Below are positions 49,190 to 59,563 of a stretch of 64,000 bases of DNA, one piece after another. A model generated the notes under the pieces. It was not told the DNA's origin. It saw nothing but the letters and a program-made list of their open reading frames with translations, and ran no database searches. The number at the start of each line of letters is the position of its first letter. The first letter of the stretch is position 1. Source of the DNA: Salinarimonas soli (lineage in GTDB: Bacteria > Pseudomonadota > Alphaproteobacteria > Rhizobiales > Beijerinckiaceae); NCBI RefSeq assembly GCF_008386575.1, contig NZ_VUOA01000033.1:78510-142509 (forward strand), read 5' to 3'. The position numbers and the translations under genes are program-made.

Positions 49190-49223
49190 CATCCCGGATG
49201 CCAGCCTCGCGCCGACCGAGGCC

Positions 49224-50549
49224 TCAGGCCTCCTCCAGCCCCGCGATCGCCCGGGCGAAGTCCCGGGCCGCGAAGGGCTCCAGGTCGTCCACGCCCTCGC
49301 CCACGCCGATATAGTGCACCGGCAAGCGGAAGCGCTCGGCGAGCGCCACGAGGATGCCGCCCCGGGCCGTGCCGTCGAGCTTCGTCATCACGAGGCCCGT
49401 GACGCCCGCCGCGCCCCGGAACACCTCCACCTGGTTGACCGCGTTCTGGCCCACCGTGGCGTCGAGGACGAGGAGCGTGGCGTGGGGCGCGGTCTCGTCG
49501 ACCTTGCGCATGACGCGCACCACCTTCTCCAATTCCGCCATGAGCCCGGCCTTGTTCTGGAGCCGCCCCGCCGTGTCGACGAAGAGCACGTCGCAGGCCC
49601 GCTCCCGCGCGGCGCGCAGGGCGTCGAAGGCGAGGCTCGCCGCGTCCGCGCCCTGCTCGCCGTAGATCACGGGCACCCCGGTGCGCTCGCCCCAGACCTT
49701 GAGCTGGTCGATGGCGGCCGCGCGGAAGGTGTCGCCCGCCGCGAGCATCGGCTTGAGGCCCGCAGCCTTCGCCTTGGCGGCGAGCTTGCCGATGGTGGTG
49801 GTCTTGCCCGCCCCGTTGACGCCGACCATCAGCACCACGAAGGGCTTGTGCGAGGGATCGATCACAAGGGGCTTCGCCACGGGCTCCAGCACCCGCTCCA
49901 CCTCCGAGGCGAGGATTGCCTTCACGGCCTCCGGCGCCACCATCTTGTCGTAGCGGCCCTTGCCCACGGCGGACGTGATCCGGTTGGCCATCTCGATGCC
50001 GAGGTCGGCCTGGATCAGCACGTCCTCCAGGTCCTCCAGCGTGGTCGCGTCGAGCTTGCGCTTGGAGAACAGGCCCGTGACGCTGTCGCCGATGGAGGAG
50101 GAGGTGCGCGACAGGCCCTCCGTGAGGCGCCGCCACCAGCCGCGCTTCTCCTCCGCCGTGGCGCCCGCCGGCGGGCCGGCCGTGCTGAGCGAGGGCTCGG
50201 GGGCGATGGTGCCGGGGCCGGGCGCGTCGTCGGGGCGATCCTCGTCCTCGAGGGGCTGGAGATCGGCGCCCGCGAGCTCAGGGGGTAGATGGGGCGCGAT
50301 GTCGGGCGAGTCGGTGGTGATCGTGGGCGACACGGGGGCGATGGCGCCGGCGGCGGCCGCGAAGTCGGGCTCGCCCTCCGAGCGCGACGCGGGTGACCCG
50401 GGGCCTGGGGTGTCCTCGGCGGTTCGGGGCGTCTCCGCGGGCTTGGGCGCCTCCGCGGGCTTGGGCGTCTCGGCCGGCTTGGGCGCCTCGGCGCCGCGGC
50501 CGAAGATCCTGGAGAGGAAACCGGGCTTCTGCTTGTCGTTCTCGCTCAT
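49224..50549 (-). CDS. ftsY: signal recognition particle receptor FtsY
   Basis: The 441-residue GTPase docks SRP-ribosome complexes at the membrane. The first 130 residues form an acidic, Pro-rich A domain with KPAE(T/A)P repeats; then the N domain and the G domain with G1 [12 protein letters not shown]3 DTAGRLQNK and G4 [10 protein letters not shown]. The start at MSENDKQ excludes an 18-residue in-frame extension. It is divergent from the RluA-type gene. Confidence 0.96.
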   Translation of the reverse strand: MSENDKQKPGFLSRIFGRGAEAPKPAETPKPAEAPKPAETPRTAEDTPGPGSPASRSEGEPDFAAAAGAIAPVSPTITTDSPDIAPHLPPELAGADLQPLEDEDRPDDAPGPGTIAPEPSLSTAGPPAGATAEEKRGWWRRLTEGLSRTSSSIGDSVTGLFSKRKLDATTLEDLEDVLIQADLGIEMANRITSAVGKGRYDKMVAPEAVKAILASEVERVLEPVAKPLVIDPSHKPFVVLMVGVNGAGKTTTIGKLAAKAKAAGLKPMLAAGDTFRAAAIDQLKVWGERTGVPVIYGEQGADAASLAFDALRAARERACDVLFVDTAGRLQNKAGLMAELEKVVRVMRKVDETAPHATLLVLDATVGQNAVNQVEVFRGAAGVTGLVMTKLDGTARGGILVALAERFRLPVHYIGVGEGVDDLEPFAARDFARAIAGLEEA

Positions 50550-50601
50550 CGTGCCTCGTTCCCGGTTGCCCCGTCGTGCGCTCCGACATAACCCAAAGGG
50601 C

Positions 50602-51279
50602 ATGACCCACGAAGAGATAGTGGCGCGCCTGCTCTACCGCGATGCCCTCGTGCTCGTGATCGACAAGCCCGCGGGGCTTCCCGTCCATCCGGGCCCGAAG
50701 GGCGGCGAGACCCTCACCGACCATCTCGACGCGCTGCGCTTCGGCCTGCCGCGCCGCCCGCAGGTGGCGCACCGCCTCGACCGGGAGACCTCGGGCTGCC
50801 TCGCGCTCGGGCGCCATCCCAAGGCGCTGACGCGGTTGGGCGACCTGTTCAAGGGCGGCGGGGTCGACAAGGTCTATTGGGCGGTGGTGGAGGGCGGGCC
50901 CGCGGACGAGGCGGGGGAGATCGATCTGGCGCTCAGCCCACGCTCCCCTGAGCGTGGCTGGTGGATGCGCGTCGATCCCGCGGGCCAGCCCTCGCTCACC
51001 CGCTACCGGGTGGTCGGGCGCGCGCCGGGCCTCAGCCTCCTCGAGCTGAAGCCGGTGACGGGCCGCACGCATCAGCTGCGCGTGCACTGCCAGGCGAGCG
51101 GGTTTCCCATCGTGGGCGATCCGATCTACGGCTCCGGCCCGCGCTTCGGCGGCCCGGGCCTGCATCTGCACGCCCGCGCCCTGACCCTGCCGCTCTATCC
51201 GAGGAAGGAGCCCATCCACGTCGAGGCGCCCCTGCCCGCCCATATGGGGGAGCGGGTCGCGGCCTGCGGCGGCGCCTAA
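50602..51279 (+). CDS. RluA-family pseudouridine synthase
   Basis: The 225-residue protein has the catalytic Asp in VAHRLDRETSG, KPAGLPVHPG and GRTHQLRVHC. It lacks an S4 domain, like RluA and TruC. The rRNA or tRNA target cannot be read. Its stop overlaps the convergent MarR gene's stop by 4 bp. Confidence 0.91.
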   Translation: MTHEEIVARLLYRDALVLVIDKPAGLPVHPGPKGGETLTDHLDALRFGLPRRPQVAHRLDRETSGCLALGRHPKALTRLGDLFKGGGVDKVYWAVVEGGPADEAGEIDLALSPRSPERGWWMRVDPAGQPSLTRYRVVGRAPGLSLLELKPVTGRTHQLRVHCQASGFPIVGDPIYGSGPRFGGPGLHLHARALTLPLYPRKEPIHVEAPLPAHMGERVAACGGA

Positions 51280-51800
51280 AGCGAGGCTGCCGCCCGGGCC
51301 GCCTGGTCGTAGCTTCCCGACAGGGTGCGCATGAGGGCGGCGAGGTCCGACAGATGGGCGGGATCGAGCCCCGCGGCGGCCAGCGGCTTAGTGAGCAGCG
51401 TCTCGCGGATCTCCCGGTAGCGCAGGCAGATGGCGCGGCCCTCGGGGGTGATCTCGACGGTCTTCTCCTTGCCGGCGCGACCCGAGGCGACGAGCCCCGC
51501 CGCCTCGAGCTTCTTCAGCGAGTAGGACACGAGATGCGTGTCCTCGATGTTGAGCACGAGGCAGATGTCGGCCAGCCGCTTGGCCTTGCTCCGGTGGTTC
51601 ACGTTGTGGAGCACCAGCACGTCGAGGGCGGACGCGTCGGGCAGCCCGGCCGCCGCCATGCAGCGCACCATCCAGCGATGGAAGGCGTGGCTCACCAGGA
51701 TCAGCCCGAACTCGAACTCCGACAGGGCGGGCAGCGCCCCGGAGGCGAGATGCCCCGACGAGACGATCGGTCCAAGGCCTTCCTTCGTCTCGTCGCTCAT
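51276..51800 (-). CDS. MarR-type winged-helix regulator
   Basis: The 174-residue protein has a MarR-like winged helix (ALDVLVLHNVNHRSKAKRLA, then SYSLKKLEAAGLVASGR and KEKTVEITPEGRAI). It sits downstream of dctM on the same strand and is the likely regulator of the TRAP/5-oxoprolinase locus. The effector is unknown, with 5-oxoproline an obvious candidate. A much longer in-frame reading upstream is a shadow of dctM. Confidence 0.84.
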   Translation of the reverse strand: MSDETKEGLGPIVSSGHLASGALPALSEFEFGLILVSHAFHRWMVRCMAAAGLPDASALDVLVLHNVNHRSKAKRLADICLVLNIEDTHLVSYSLKKLEAAGLVASGRAGKEKTVEITPEGRAICLRYREIRETLLTKPLAAAGLDPAHLSDLAALMRTLSGSYDQAARAAASL

Positions 51801-51874
51801 CTCGTCTCCCGGATCCCTGCCACCCTCGCGCGAGACCTTGAAGCCCGGCGCCCGCAACCGCAACCCCGCCTCGC

Positions 51875-53182
51875 CTACGAGGCCTCCAGCATCGTCCGCG
51901 GCAGCCACAGCGCCAGGTCCGGCACGAGGGTGATGAGGACGACGGCGAGGATCATCAGGAGGAACAGGGGCAGGGCGTAGAGGCCGAGCTGGAAGATGTT
52001 CCGTCCCGTGAGCGACTGGAGGACGTAGAGGTTGAAGCCCACCGGCGGGGTGATCTGCGCCATCTCGACCACGAGCACGATGTAGATGCCGAACCAGATC
52101 AGGTCGAACCCCGCCTTCTCGACGAGAGGCATGATGATGGAGGTGGTGAGCACCACCATCGAGATGCCGTCGAGGAAGCAGCCGAGCAGGATGAAGAAGA
52201 TGGTGAGCACGACGAGCAGCATGCCCTGGCTCAGGTTGAAGCCCGAGATCCACTCGGCGAGCGCCCGGGGGATGCCCGTGAAGCCCATGGCCGTGGTGAG
52301 GAAGGCCGCGCCCGCCAGGATGAACGCGATCATGCAGCTCGTCTTGGTCGAGGAGAGCACCGCGCCGGAGAAGTTCTCCCAGGTGAGCGTTCCCGTGGTC
52401 CAGGAGAGGATCAGCGCGAGGAACACCCCCACCGCCGCGGCCTCGGTCGCGGAGGCGAAGCCCGCATAGATCGAGCCGATGACGCCCGCGATGAGCAGCA
52501 TGACGGGGATGAGCCGGCGCGTCGCCTTGAGCCGGTTGGCGAAGGTCTGGGGCGGCTCGGGCGGGGGCATGCGGTCCTTGTTGAGCGTCGCCCAGACCAT
52601 GACGTAGCCCATGAACAGGGCCGCGAGCAGCAGCCCCGGAACGATGCCCGCGATGAAGAGGCGGGCCACGGACTGGTCGGTCGCCGCCGCGTAGACGATC
52701 ATGATGATCGAGGGCGGGATCATCAGGCCGATCGTGCCCGAGCCCGCGAGCGTGCCGAGCGACAGCGCGTCGTTGTAGCCGCGTTTCTTGAGCTCGCCGA
52801 GCGAGATGCGGCCGATCGTGGCGCAGGTGGCGGCCGAGGAGCCCGAGACCGCCGCGAAGATGGTGGACCCCACCACGTTCACGTGGAGCAGCCGGCCCGG
52901 CAGCTTCTGCAGCCAGGGCGCCAGGCCCTCGAACATGTCCTCGGCGAGCCGGGTGCGGAACAGGATGTCGCCCATGAGGATGAACATCGGCAGCGCCGTG
53001 AGGTCCCACGAGGCGGAGGCCTGCCAGATCGAGGTGGCGAGGATTCCGCCCGCGGGCGTCGAGACCTTCAGGGCGAGCGCCACGAAGCCCACCGCGCCGA
53101 GCCCGATGGCGATCCAGACGCCCGAGCCGAGGATCGCGAACAGGAGCACCATGAGGAGGACGGAAAGCGTGATGATGTCCAT
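51875..53182 (-). CDS. dctM: TRAP transporter large permease DctM
   Basis: The 435-residue protein has about 12 membrane segments and DctM signatures (FAAVSGSSAATCATIGRI, GTLAGSGTIGLMIPPSIIM, ITPPVGFNLYVLQ). It couples sodium entry to solute uptake, fed by DctP. It starts 3 bp after the dctQ stop. Confidence 0.96.
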   Translation of the reverse strand: MDIITLSVLLMVLLFAILGSGVWIAIGLGAVGFVALALKVSTPAGGILATSIWQASASWDLTALPMFILMGDILFRTRLAEDMFEGLAPWLQKLPGRLLHVNVVGSTIFAAVSGSSAATCATIGRISLGELKKRGYNDALSLGTLAGSGTIGLMIPPSIIMIVYAAATDQSVARLFIAGIVPGLLLAALFMGYVMVWATLNKDRMPPPEPPQTFANRLKATRRLIPVMLLIAGVIGSIYAGFASATEAAAVGVFLALILSWTTGTLTWENFSGAVLSSTKTSCMIAFILAGAAFLTTAMGFTGIPRALAEWISGFNLSQGMLLVVLTIFFILLGCFLDGISMVVLTTSIIMPLVEKAGFDLIWFGIYIVLVVEMAQITPPVGFNLYVLQSLTGRNIFQLGLYALPLFLLMILAVVLITLVPDLALWLPRTMLEAS

Positions 53183-53185
53183 GGC

Positions 53186-53743
53186 TCAGCCCTCCTGGCC
53201 CAGGGTGATGGCGTCCTCGGTGGCGCGGAAGCTCGGGCGCCCGCGCCGCAGGGTGATGAGGCACTCGTCGAGGAAGGCCACGACGAGGAGCGCCGCGCCG
53301 AGCGCCATGGCGGCCTGCGGGTAGACGAGGGGCACGGGCACGAGGCCCGACGAGAGCTCGTTGAAACGCCAGCTGTCATAGGCGAGGCGGCCCAGGTACC
53401 AGGTGCCGTAGGCCGACACGACCACCGCGAAGGCGAGGCCCGCGACCTCGACCATCCGCCGCACGCTCTCCGGCAGCATGCCGAGGATCATCGTGACCCG
53501 GATGTGGACGCCGCCCTTCAGGGTGCCGGCCAGCGCCAGGAAGCTCGCGGCCGCGAGCAGGTAGCCCGCGAACTCGGAGAGGGACAGGATCACGAAGCCC
53601 GTCTCCCGGGCGCCGACGAGCTTGAGCAGCGCATCGAGGATGCGGCCGCCGACCTGGAGGCCGACCAGGACGGCGATGGCGAGGATGCAGAGGGCGGACA
53701 GCCAGAGGGATGCCGCGTAGAGGCGGTCGAGGACAGCGCGCAT
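53186..53743 (-). CDS. dctQ: TRAP transporter small permease DctQ
   Basis: The 185-residue protein has four membrane helices with the DctQ middle segment FVILSLSEFAGYLLAAASFLA. It pairs with DctM. The 137-bp gap to dctP contains a terminator-like hairpin, so dctQM may be expressed below dctP. Confidence 0.92.
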   Translation of the reverse strand: MRAVLDRLYAASLWLSALCILAIAVLVGLQVGGRILDALLKLVGARETGFVILSLSEFAGYLLAAASFLALAGTLKGGVHIRVTMILGMLPESVRRMVEVAGLAFAVVVSAYGTWYLGRLAYDSWRFNELSSGLVPVPLVYPQAAMALGAALLVVAFLDECLITLRRGRPSFRATEDAITLGQEG

Positions 53744-53839
53744 GGGGGCGGACTCGCAGGTTGGGGCGCAGGACCGGAGGGGTCGCGAGGGCGCGCGCCG
53801 TCGTCCGCCTGCGCGGTTCCCACGGACGTCGGCCCATCG

Positions 53840-53869
53840 AAAAATCCCTCCCTGGAGGCCAGGGAGGGA
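53840..53869 (-). terminator. intrinsic terminator/attenuator between dctP and dctQ
   Basis: An 11-bp perfect stem (TCCCTCCCTGG / CCAGGGAGGGA) with a 3-nt loop is followed in the transcription direction by five T (A-run 53840-53844). It begins 11 bp after the dctP stop. Partial read-through would set the ratio of binding protein to permease. Confidence 0.8.
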
Positions 53870-53880
53870 TGAGGGTCAGG

Positions 53881-54855
53881 TCACTTGCGGTAGGCCTCGA
53901 GAACCGCCTTGCCGTCGGCTCCCGCCGACTTCTCCCATTCCTCGGCGATCTGCGCGCCGATCTTCTGGAAGCCGGCCTTCAGCTCCGGCGAGGGGACGAC
54001 AACGTTCATCTTGTTGTCCTTGAGCTGCTGGGTGCGGGTGGCCGTCTCCTCCTGGGACATCTTCCAGCCGCGGTCCTCGGCGGCCTTGGCGGCTCCCTGG
54101 AGCGCCTTCTTCGAGGCGTCGGGCAGGGCGTCGTAGGCGGCCTTGTTCACGATCACCATGTTGCGCGGCAGCCAGGCCTGGGTGTCGTGGTAATAGTTCA
54201 GGAAGTCCCAGAACTTGGCGTCGACGCCCGTGGAGGGCGAGGTGATCGTGGCCTCGACGCGGCCCGTGGCGAAGGCGGTGGCGAGGTCGGCGACCTCCAC
54301 CTGCACCGGCGTGGCGCCTGCGATGGCGGCGATGCGGCCCGTGCCGGGGTTGTAGGTGCGGAACTTCAGGCCCTTGAAGTCGTCCATCGACTTGATCTCG
54401 CGCTTGGCGAAGATGCCCTGCGGCGGCCAGGCGACGGAGTAGAGGAGCACCAGCCCCTCCTCGGCGAGGCGCTTCTCGAGGGCGGGGCGCTGGGCCTGGT
54501 AGAGCTTGCGCGCGTCCTCGTAGCTGGAGGCCAGGAACGGCACGGAATCGAGGCCGTAGACGGGGCTCTCGTTGGCGTGCAGCGAGATGAGGATCTCGCC
54601 GATGGGCGCGACGCCCGTGCGCAGCGAGCGCTTGATCTCGGGGTGCTTGATGAGCGAACCGCCGGAATGGACCGTGAGCTTGAGCTGGCCACTGGAGGCC
54701 TTCTCGACATCCGCCGCGAACTCGCGGATGTTCTTGGTGTGGAAATTGCCGTCCGGGTACGGGGTCGGCATGTCCCAGGTGGTCTGGGCGGTCGCAGCCG
54801 TCGTCAGGGCTACGGCCAGGCCGAAGCCCGCCGTCACGCGTGCCAGCATGTTCAT
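53881..54855 (-). CDS. dctP: TRAP transporter solute-binding protein DctP
   Basis: The 324-residue periplasmic protein has a signal peptide (cleavage near TAATAQ), TWDMPTPYPDGNFHTKNI, the ligand-carboxylate Arg166 in LKFRTYNPGTG, and FATGRVEATITS. It is of the DctP7-like type. The divergent 5-oxoprolinase gene suggests the ligand is 5-oxoproline (pyroglutamate); this is inference, although TRAP proteins binding pyroglutamate are known. Confidence 0.92.
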   Translation of the reverse strand: MNMLARVTAGFGLAVALTTAATAQTTWDMPTPYPDGNFHTKNIREFAADVEKASSGQLKLTVHSGGSLIKHPEIKRSLRTGVAPIGEILISLHANESPVYGLDSVPFLASSYEDARKLYQAQRPALEKRLAEEGLVLLYSVAWPPQGIFAKREIKSMDDFKGLKFRTYNPGTGRIAAIAGATPVQVEVADLATAFATGRVEATITSPSTGVDAKFWDFLNYYHDTQAWLPRNMVIVNKAAYDALPDASKKALQGAAKAAEDRGWKMSQEETATRTQQLKDNKMNVVVPSPELKAGFQKIGAQIAEEWEKSAGADGKAVLEAYRK

Positions 54856-54930
54856 CGATCACTCCCATGTCGCGGCGCGGGACCCTTGTTCTTCTCGCGC
54901 CTGGACCAATCGTGACGGCAACAAGACGTC

Positions 54931-55000
54931 AAGTCAATACCGACGTATCGACTTCGTGTCATCGATAAAACGTTGACGTTTTCTCGAACACGTGGTGTTC
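54931..55000. promoter_or_regulatory. three palindromes between dctP and 5-oxoprolinase
   Basis: Three dyads lie in the 211-bp divergent gap: AAGTCAATAC/GTATCGACTT (54931-54954, one mismatch, 4-bp spacer); TCGATAAAACGT/ACGTTTTCTCGA (54962-54987, one mismatch, 2-bp spacer, inner 7-bp arms perfect); and GAACAC-GTG-GTGTTC (54986-55000, perfect). They are good candidates for MarR-type operators covering both promoters. Confidence 0.6.
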
Positions 55001-55066
55001 TGCCCCTAACACGCCCGCCACCTCCGGTGCGAACGGGCGGGGGAACCGCATCCATCGGAGGACAGC

Positions 55067-58000
55067 ATGACCACCGGATCCGCCGCAGGCACCTGGGACT
55101 TCTGGATCGACCGCGGCGGCACGTTCACGGACGTGATCGCGCGCGATCCGGCGGGGGCGCTCCATGCCCGCAAGGTGCTGTCCGAGAATCCGGAAGCCTA
55201 TCGCGACGCCGCCGTGCAGGGGATCCGCGAGCATCTGGGCCTGAAATCCGGCGAGCCGATCCCGGCGGGCCTCGTGGGCGACGTGCGCATGGGCACCACG
55301 GTCGCCACCAACGCGCTCCTGGAGCGAAAAGGCGAGCGCACGCTGCTCGTCACCACGCGGGGCTTTCGCGACGCCTTGCGCATCGGCTACCAGGCCCGCC
55401 CCGACATCTTCGCCAAGCGGATCGTGAAGCCCGAGCAGCTCTATTCGGCGGTGGTCGAGGTCGACGAGCGCGTGCTCGCCGACGGCACCGTCGAGCAGGC
55501 CCCCGATCTCGAGGCCGTGCGCCGGGATCTCGAGGCGGCGCGGGCCGAGGGCTACGGCGCGGTGGCGATCGTGTTCATGCACGCCTACCGCTATCCCGAG
55601 CACGAGCGCGCCGTCGCGGGGCTCGCCCGCGCCATGGGCTTCCCGCAGGTCTCGGTCTCCCACGAGGTGAGCCCGCTCATCAAGCTCGTAGGGCGCGGCG
55701 ACACGGCGGTGGTCGACGCCTATCTCTCGCCGATCCTGCGCCGCTACGTGGCGCAAGTGTCGGAGGAGCTCGACATCGAGCGCACGGGCGCGCGGCTCAT
55801 GTTCATGATGTCGTCCGGCGGCCTCACGGCCGCCGAGCTGTTCCAGGGCAAGGACGCGATCCTGTCGGGTCCCGCGGGCGGCGTCGTGGGCCTTGCCGAG
55901 ACCGGCCGGGCCGCGGGCTTCGACCGGGTGATCGGCTTCGACATGGGCGGCACCTCCACGGACGTGGCGCACTTCGACGGCGAGTACGAGCGCGCCTTCG
56001 AGACGGAGGTGGCGGGGGTCCGGATGCGCGCCCCCATGATGCTCATCCACACCGTGGCGGCGGGCGGCGGCTCGATCCTGCACTATGACGGCGCGCGCTT
56101 CCGCGTCGGTCCGGATTCGGCGGGCGCCAATCCCGGCCCCGCCTGCTACCGCCGCGGCGGGCCGCTGGCGGTCACCGACGCCAACGTGATGGTGGGCAAG
56201 CTCATCCCCGACTTCTTCCCCGCGATCTTCGGGCCGGACCAGAGCGAGCGCCTGGACGCCGAGGCCGTGCGGGCGAAGTTCCAGGAGATGGCCGACCAGA
56301 TCGGCGACGGGCGCTCGCCGGAGGAGGTCGCCGACGGCTTCCTCACCATCGCGGTCGCCAACATGGCGGAGGCGATCAAGAAGATCTCCGTCCAGCGCGG
56401 CTACGACGTGACGAGCTACGCGCTCAACTGCTTCGGCGGCGCGGGCGGGCAGCATGCCTGCCAGGTGGCGGACGCGCTCGGCATGAAGACGGTGCTGATC
56501 CACCCCTTCTCAGGGCTTCTCTCGGCCTACGGCATGGGGCTCGCGGATGTCCGCGCCACCCGCCAGGCCGCCATCGACGTGCCGCTGCCGGCCTCGCACG
56601 GCGCGATCCGCGAGGCCGGCGACCGGCTCGCCACCGCCTGCATCGACGAGCTCACGGGTCAGGGCGTGGCCCTCGACGGGATCCAGGTCGTGGTGCGGGC
56701 GCAGGTCCGCTACGCGGGCACGGACACCACCATCGAGGTGCCGGCCTACGAGATGCGCGGGCGCGCCGCGGGCGACAGCCACCTGGACGCCATGCGCGAG
56801 GCCTTCCAGGCCGCGCACCGCCGGCGCTTCGGCTTCATCGACGAGACGAAGGACCTCGTGGTCGAGGCGGTCTCCGTCGAGGCCATCGGCGGCGGCGCCC
56901 GCTTCACGGAAACGCCCAAGGGCACGGCGACGGGCGGCGAGGCGAAGGCCACCCGGAGCGTGCGCTTCTTCTCCGGCGGGCGCTGGCACGACGCCAAGGC
57001 TTATGCCCGGGCCGACATTCCCGTCGGCGCGCGCGTCCAGGGGCCTGCCATCATCGTGGAGCCGAACCAGACCATCGTGGTGGAGGACGGCTGGGCCGCC
57101 GCGCTCACCGACAAGGACCACCTCGTCCTCGACCGGGTCACGGCGGCCTCGCGGCGCGCGGCGGTGGGCACGCACGCCGACCCGGTGATGCTGGAGATCT
57201 TCAACAACCTGTTCATGTCGATCGCCGAGCAGATGGGCGTGACGCTCCAGAACACGGCGTACTCGGTGAACATCAAGGAGCGGCTCGACTTCTCCTGCGC
57301 GGTGTTCGACGCCGCCGGCAACCTCGTCGCCAACGCGCCGCACATGCCCGTGCATCTGGGCTCCATGGACAAGTCGGTCGAGACCGCGATCCAGATGAAC
57401 CCGGTGATCCGGCCCGGCGACGTCTTCGCGCTCAACGCCCCCTATAACGGCGGCACCCACCTGCCCGACATCACGGTCTGCACCCCCGTCTTCGACGAGC
57501 GCAACGAGCGCATCCAGTTCTGGGTGGCCTCGCGCGGCCACCACGCGGATGTCGGCGGCGTGGCGCCGGGCTCGATGTCGCCGCTCGCCACCCATATCGA
57601 GGAGGAAGGGGTCTATATCGACAACTTCAAGCTCGTGGAGGAGGGCCGCTTCCGGGAGCGCGAGCTCGTCGCGCTGCTCACGGGCGCGCTCTACCCCGTG
57701 CGCAACGTGGTCCAGAACGTCAACGACCTGAAGGCGCAGATCGCGGCGAACGAGAAGGGCGTCGCGGAGCTCAAAAAGATGATCGCCCATTTCGGGCTCG
57801 ACGTGGTCGAGGCCTATATGGGCCACGTCCAGGACAACGCCGCCGAGAGCGTGCGCCGGGTGCTGGAGCGCCTCAAGGACTCGTCCTTCGAGTACGAGCT
57901 CGACCAGGGCAGCTTCATCCGGGTGAAGATCACCGTCGACAAGGCGGCCCGCGAGGCGACCGTGGACTTCACGGGCACCTCGGGGCAGCGGCCCGACAAC

Positions 58001-58747
58001 TTCAACGCCCCCGCCCCCGTGACCCGCGCCGCGGTGCTCTACGTCTTCCGCGTCATGGTGGACGACATGATCCCCATGAACGCCGGGTGCCTCAGGCCCA
58101 TCCGCATCGTGGTGCCCGAGGGCTCCATGCTGTCGCCGCGTTATCCGGCCGCCGTGGTCGCGGGCAACGTCGAGGTGAGCCAGGCCGTGACCAACACGCT
58201 GTTCGGGGCGCTCGGCGCCATGGGGGCGTCGCAGGGCACGATGAACAACCTCACCTTCGGCAACGAGACCTACCAGTATTACGAGACGATCTGCTCCGGC
58301 TCGCCCGCGGGTCCCGGCTTCGACGGCACGGCGGGCGTGCACGTCCACATGACGAACTCGCGCCTGACCGATCCGGAGATCCTGGAGACCCGCTTCCCCG
58401 TGGTGCTCGAGGACTTCCACATCCGTGGGGGCTCGGGCGGGCGGGGGCGCTGGAGCGCGGGCGACGGCACGAGCCGCACCATCCGCTTCCGCGAGCGCAT
58501 GGAATGCGCGATCCTCGCGAGCCACCGCCGGGTGCGCCCCTTCGGCGCCGCGGGCGGCGAGGCGGGCGAGCTCGGCAAGACCCTGGTGCGCCGGGCCGAC
58601 GGGGGGGTCGAGGAGCTCAAGGGCTGCGACCAGACGGTTCTCGATCCCGGCGAGGCCGTGACCGTGATCACGCCGACCGGCGGCGGCTACGGCACGCCCG
58701 AGGACAATGCGAAGGCGGCCGAGCGCGCGCTGGAGGAGACGGCCTGA
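55067..58747 (+). CDS. 5-oxoprolinase (HyuA-HyuB fusion)
   Basis: The 1226-residue protein joins a HyuA-type ATP-binding half (about 1-690; [38 protein letters not shown]) to a HyuB-type half (from about 704; [44 protein letters not shown]). Fused length and order match ATP-hydrolysing 5-oxoprolinase, making glutamate from 5-oxoproline. Single-polypeptide hydantoinases look similar, so hydantoins remain an alternative. It is divergent from a TRAP transporter and near a MarR gene. Confidence 0.9.
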   Translation: MTTGSAAGTWDFWIDRGGTFTDVIARDPAGALHARKVLSENPEAYRDAAVQGIREHLGLKSGEPIPAGLVGDVRMGTTVATNALLERKGERTLLVTTRGFRDALRIGYQARPDIFAKRIVKPEQLYSAVVEVDERVLADGTVEQAPDLEAVRRDLEAARAEGYGAVAIVFMHAYRYPEHERAVAGLARAMGFPQVSVSHEVSPLIKLVGRGDTAVVDAYLSPILRRYVAQVSEELDIERTGARLMFMMSSGGLTAAELFQGKDAILSGPAGGVVGLAETGRAAGFDRVIGFDMGGTSTDVAHFDGEYERAFETEVAGVRMRAPMMLIHTVAAGGGSILHYDGARFRVGPDSAGANPGPACYRRGGPLAVTDANVMVGKLIPDFFPAIFGPDQSERLDAEAVRAKFQEMADQIGDGRSPEEVADGFLTIAVANMAEAIKKISVQRGYDVTSYALNCFGGAGGQHACQVADALGMKTVLIHPFSGLLSAYGMGLADVRATRQAAIDVPLPASHGAIREAGDRLATACIDELTGQGVALDGIQVVVRAQVRYAGTDTTIEVPAYEMRGRAAGDSHLDAMREAFQAAHRRRFGFIDETKDLVVEAVSVEAIGGGARFTETPKGTATGGEAKATRSVRFFSGGRWHDAKAYARADIPVGARVQGPAIIVEPNQTIVVEDGWAAALTDKDHLVLDRVTAASRRAAVGTHADPVMLEIFNNLFMSIAEQMGVTLQNTAYSVNIKERLDFSCAVFDAAGNLVANAPHMPVHLGSMDKSVETAIQMNPVIRPGDVFALNAPYNGGTHLPDITVCTPVFDERNERIQFWVASRGHHADVGGVAPGSMSPLATHIEEEGVYIDNFKLVEEGRFRERELVALLTGALYPVRNVVQNVNDLKAQIAANEKGVAELKKMIAHFGLDVVEAYMGHVQDNAAESVRRVLERLKDSSFEYELDQGSFIRVKITVDKAAREATVDFTGTSGQRPDNFNAPAPVTRAAVLYVFRVMVDDMIPMNAGCLRPIRIVVPEGSMLSPRYPAAVVAGNVEVSQAVTNTLFGALGAMGASQGTMNNLTFGNETYQYYETICSGSPAGPGFDGTAGVHVHMTNSRLTDPEILETRFPVVLEDFHIRGGSGGRGRWSAGDGTSRTIRFRERMECAILASHRRVRPFGAAGGEAGELGKTLVRRADGGVEELKGCDQTVLDPGEAVTVITPTGGGYGTPEDNAKAAERALEETA

Positions 58748-58837
58748 CCGGGGATTGGGTGCTTGGCGGGGGCGGCCCAATCCGACTGCCCCCATGAAGC
58801 GCCCTTCGAGGCACCGCCAGATCAAATCCGGGCTGCA

Positions 58838-59031
58838 CCCCTCTCCCATGGGGAGAGGGGCCGGGGGTGAGGGGGTACCACGCGGATCCAGAGATCTCCC
58901 CTCATGCTAATGAGCCCGCGCAGTGGGCGTCTCGAAGCACGCACCACGCCTATCATAGCCGTCCTGTGATCCCTGGAGCGCCCTTCGAGGCCCTGCTACG
59001 CAGGGCACCTCAGGACGAGGGAGAGGGTGGG
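58838..59031. repeat. long intergenic repeat, family C copy 2 (inverted)
   Basis: The reverse complement of the element at 48995, with the same words in inverted order (CTCTCCCATGGGGAGAGG first, CTCAGGACGAGGGAGAG last). A fragment CGCCCTTCGAGGC also occurs just before it (58801-58813). It fills most of the 307-bp gap after the 5-oxoprolinase gene; nothing else was seen there. Confidence 0.85.
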
Positions 59032-59054
59032 ACGAGCGGCCCACCCTCTCCCCC

Positions 59055-59390
59055 TCAACGCCCCTCGATCCCCGCGGCCGCGTTGGCGAATTGGCTGCGG
59101 GCCCGCCCGTCTGGCACCGTCCCGGCCTCCCGGCACCAAGCCAAAAACGTCTCGCGCTCGATCACGACCCGCACCACCTCGAACCCCACCCGGGTGAGCT
59201 CGCCCTCGACCTGGCCGGCGCTGGCAAGCCAGGTCCCGTGATCGGCGGGCAGCTTGTCGCGATCGGCCATGGCGGCGCGGGTGTCGGCGTAATCGGGCGC
59301 CGCGAACCACGGCATGGCAAGGCGGCCGCGGCTCACGGGCGCGTTCCCCGGCGGGACGGGAGGTGGGCTTGCATCGGGTTCGCCTGTCAT
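59055..59390 (-). CDS. small conserved hypothetical protein
   Basis: The 111-residue protein has a Pro-rich leader, then a compact domain (MPWFAAPDYADTRAAMADRD, WLASAGQVEGELTRVGFEVV, then ERETFLAWCREAGTVPDG) of a kind I recall in other Hyphomicrobiales without a function. The start MTGEPDAS was preferred to an ATG 21 codons upstream because the core begins well inside it. No domain call is justified. Confidence 0.65.
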   Translation of the reverse strand: MTGEPDASPPPVPPGNAPVSRGRLAMPWFAAPDYADTRAAMADRDKLPADHGTWLASAGQVEGELTRVGFEVVRVVIERETFLAWCREAGTVPDGRARSQFANAAAGIEGR

Positions 59391-59563
59391 GGCTGAGGGT
59401 GGGGCCTGCGTCTCTAACGCATTTACGCCCCAACCGCCTCGCTGGACCGGCATTCAGGCGGGCTCCAGTGCCGATCCCGCCAAAAAGGACGTCCCCGGCG
59501 CTCGGACGGGTCGCGCGGCGGGCGGGGCTCGTGCTAACGGGATGGCCCGTCGAGGCCGATCCG

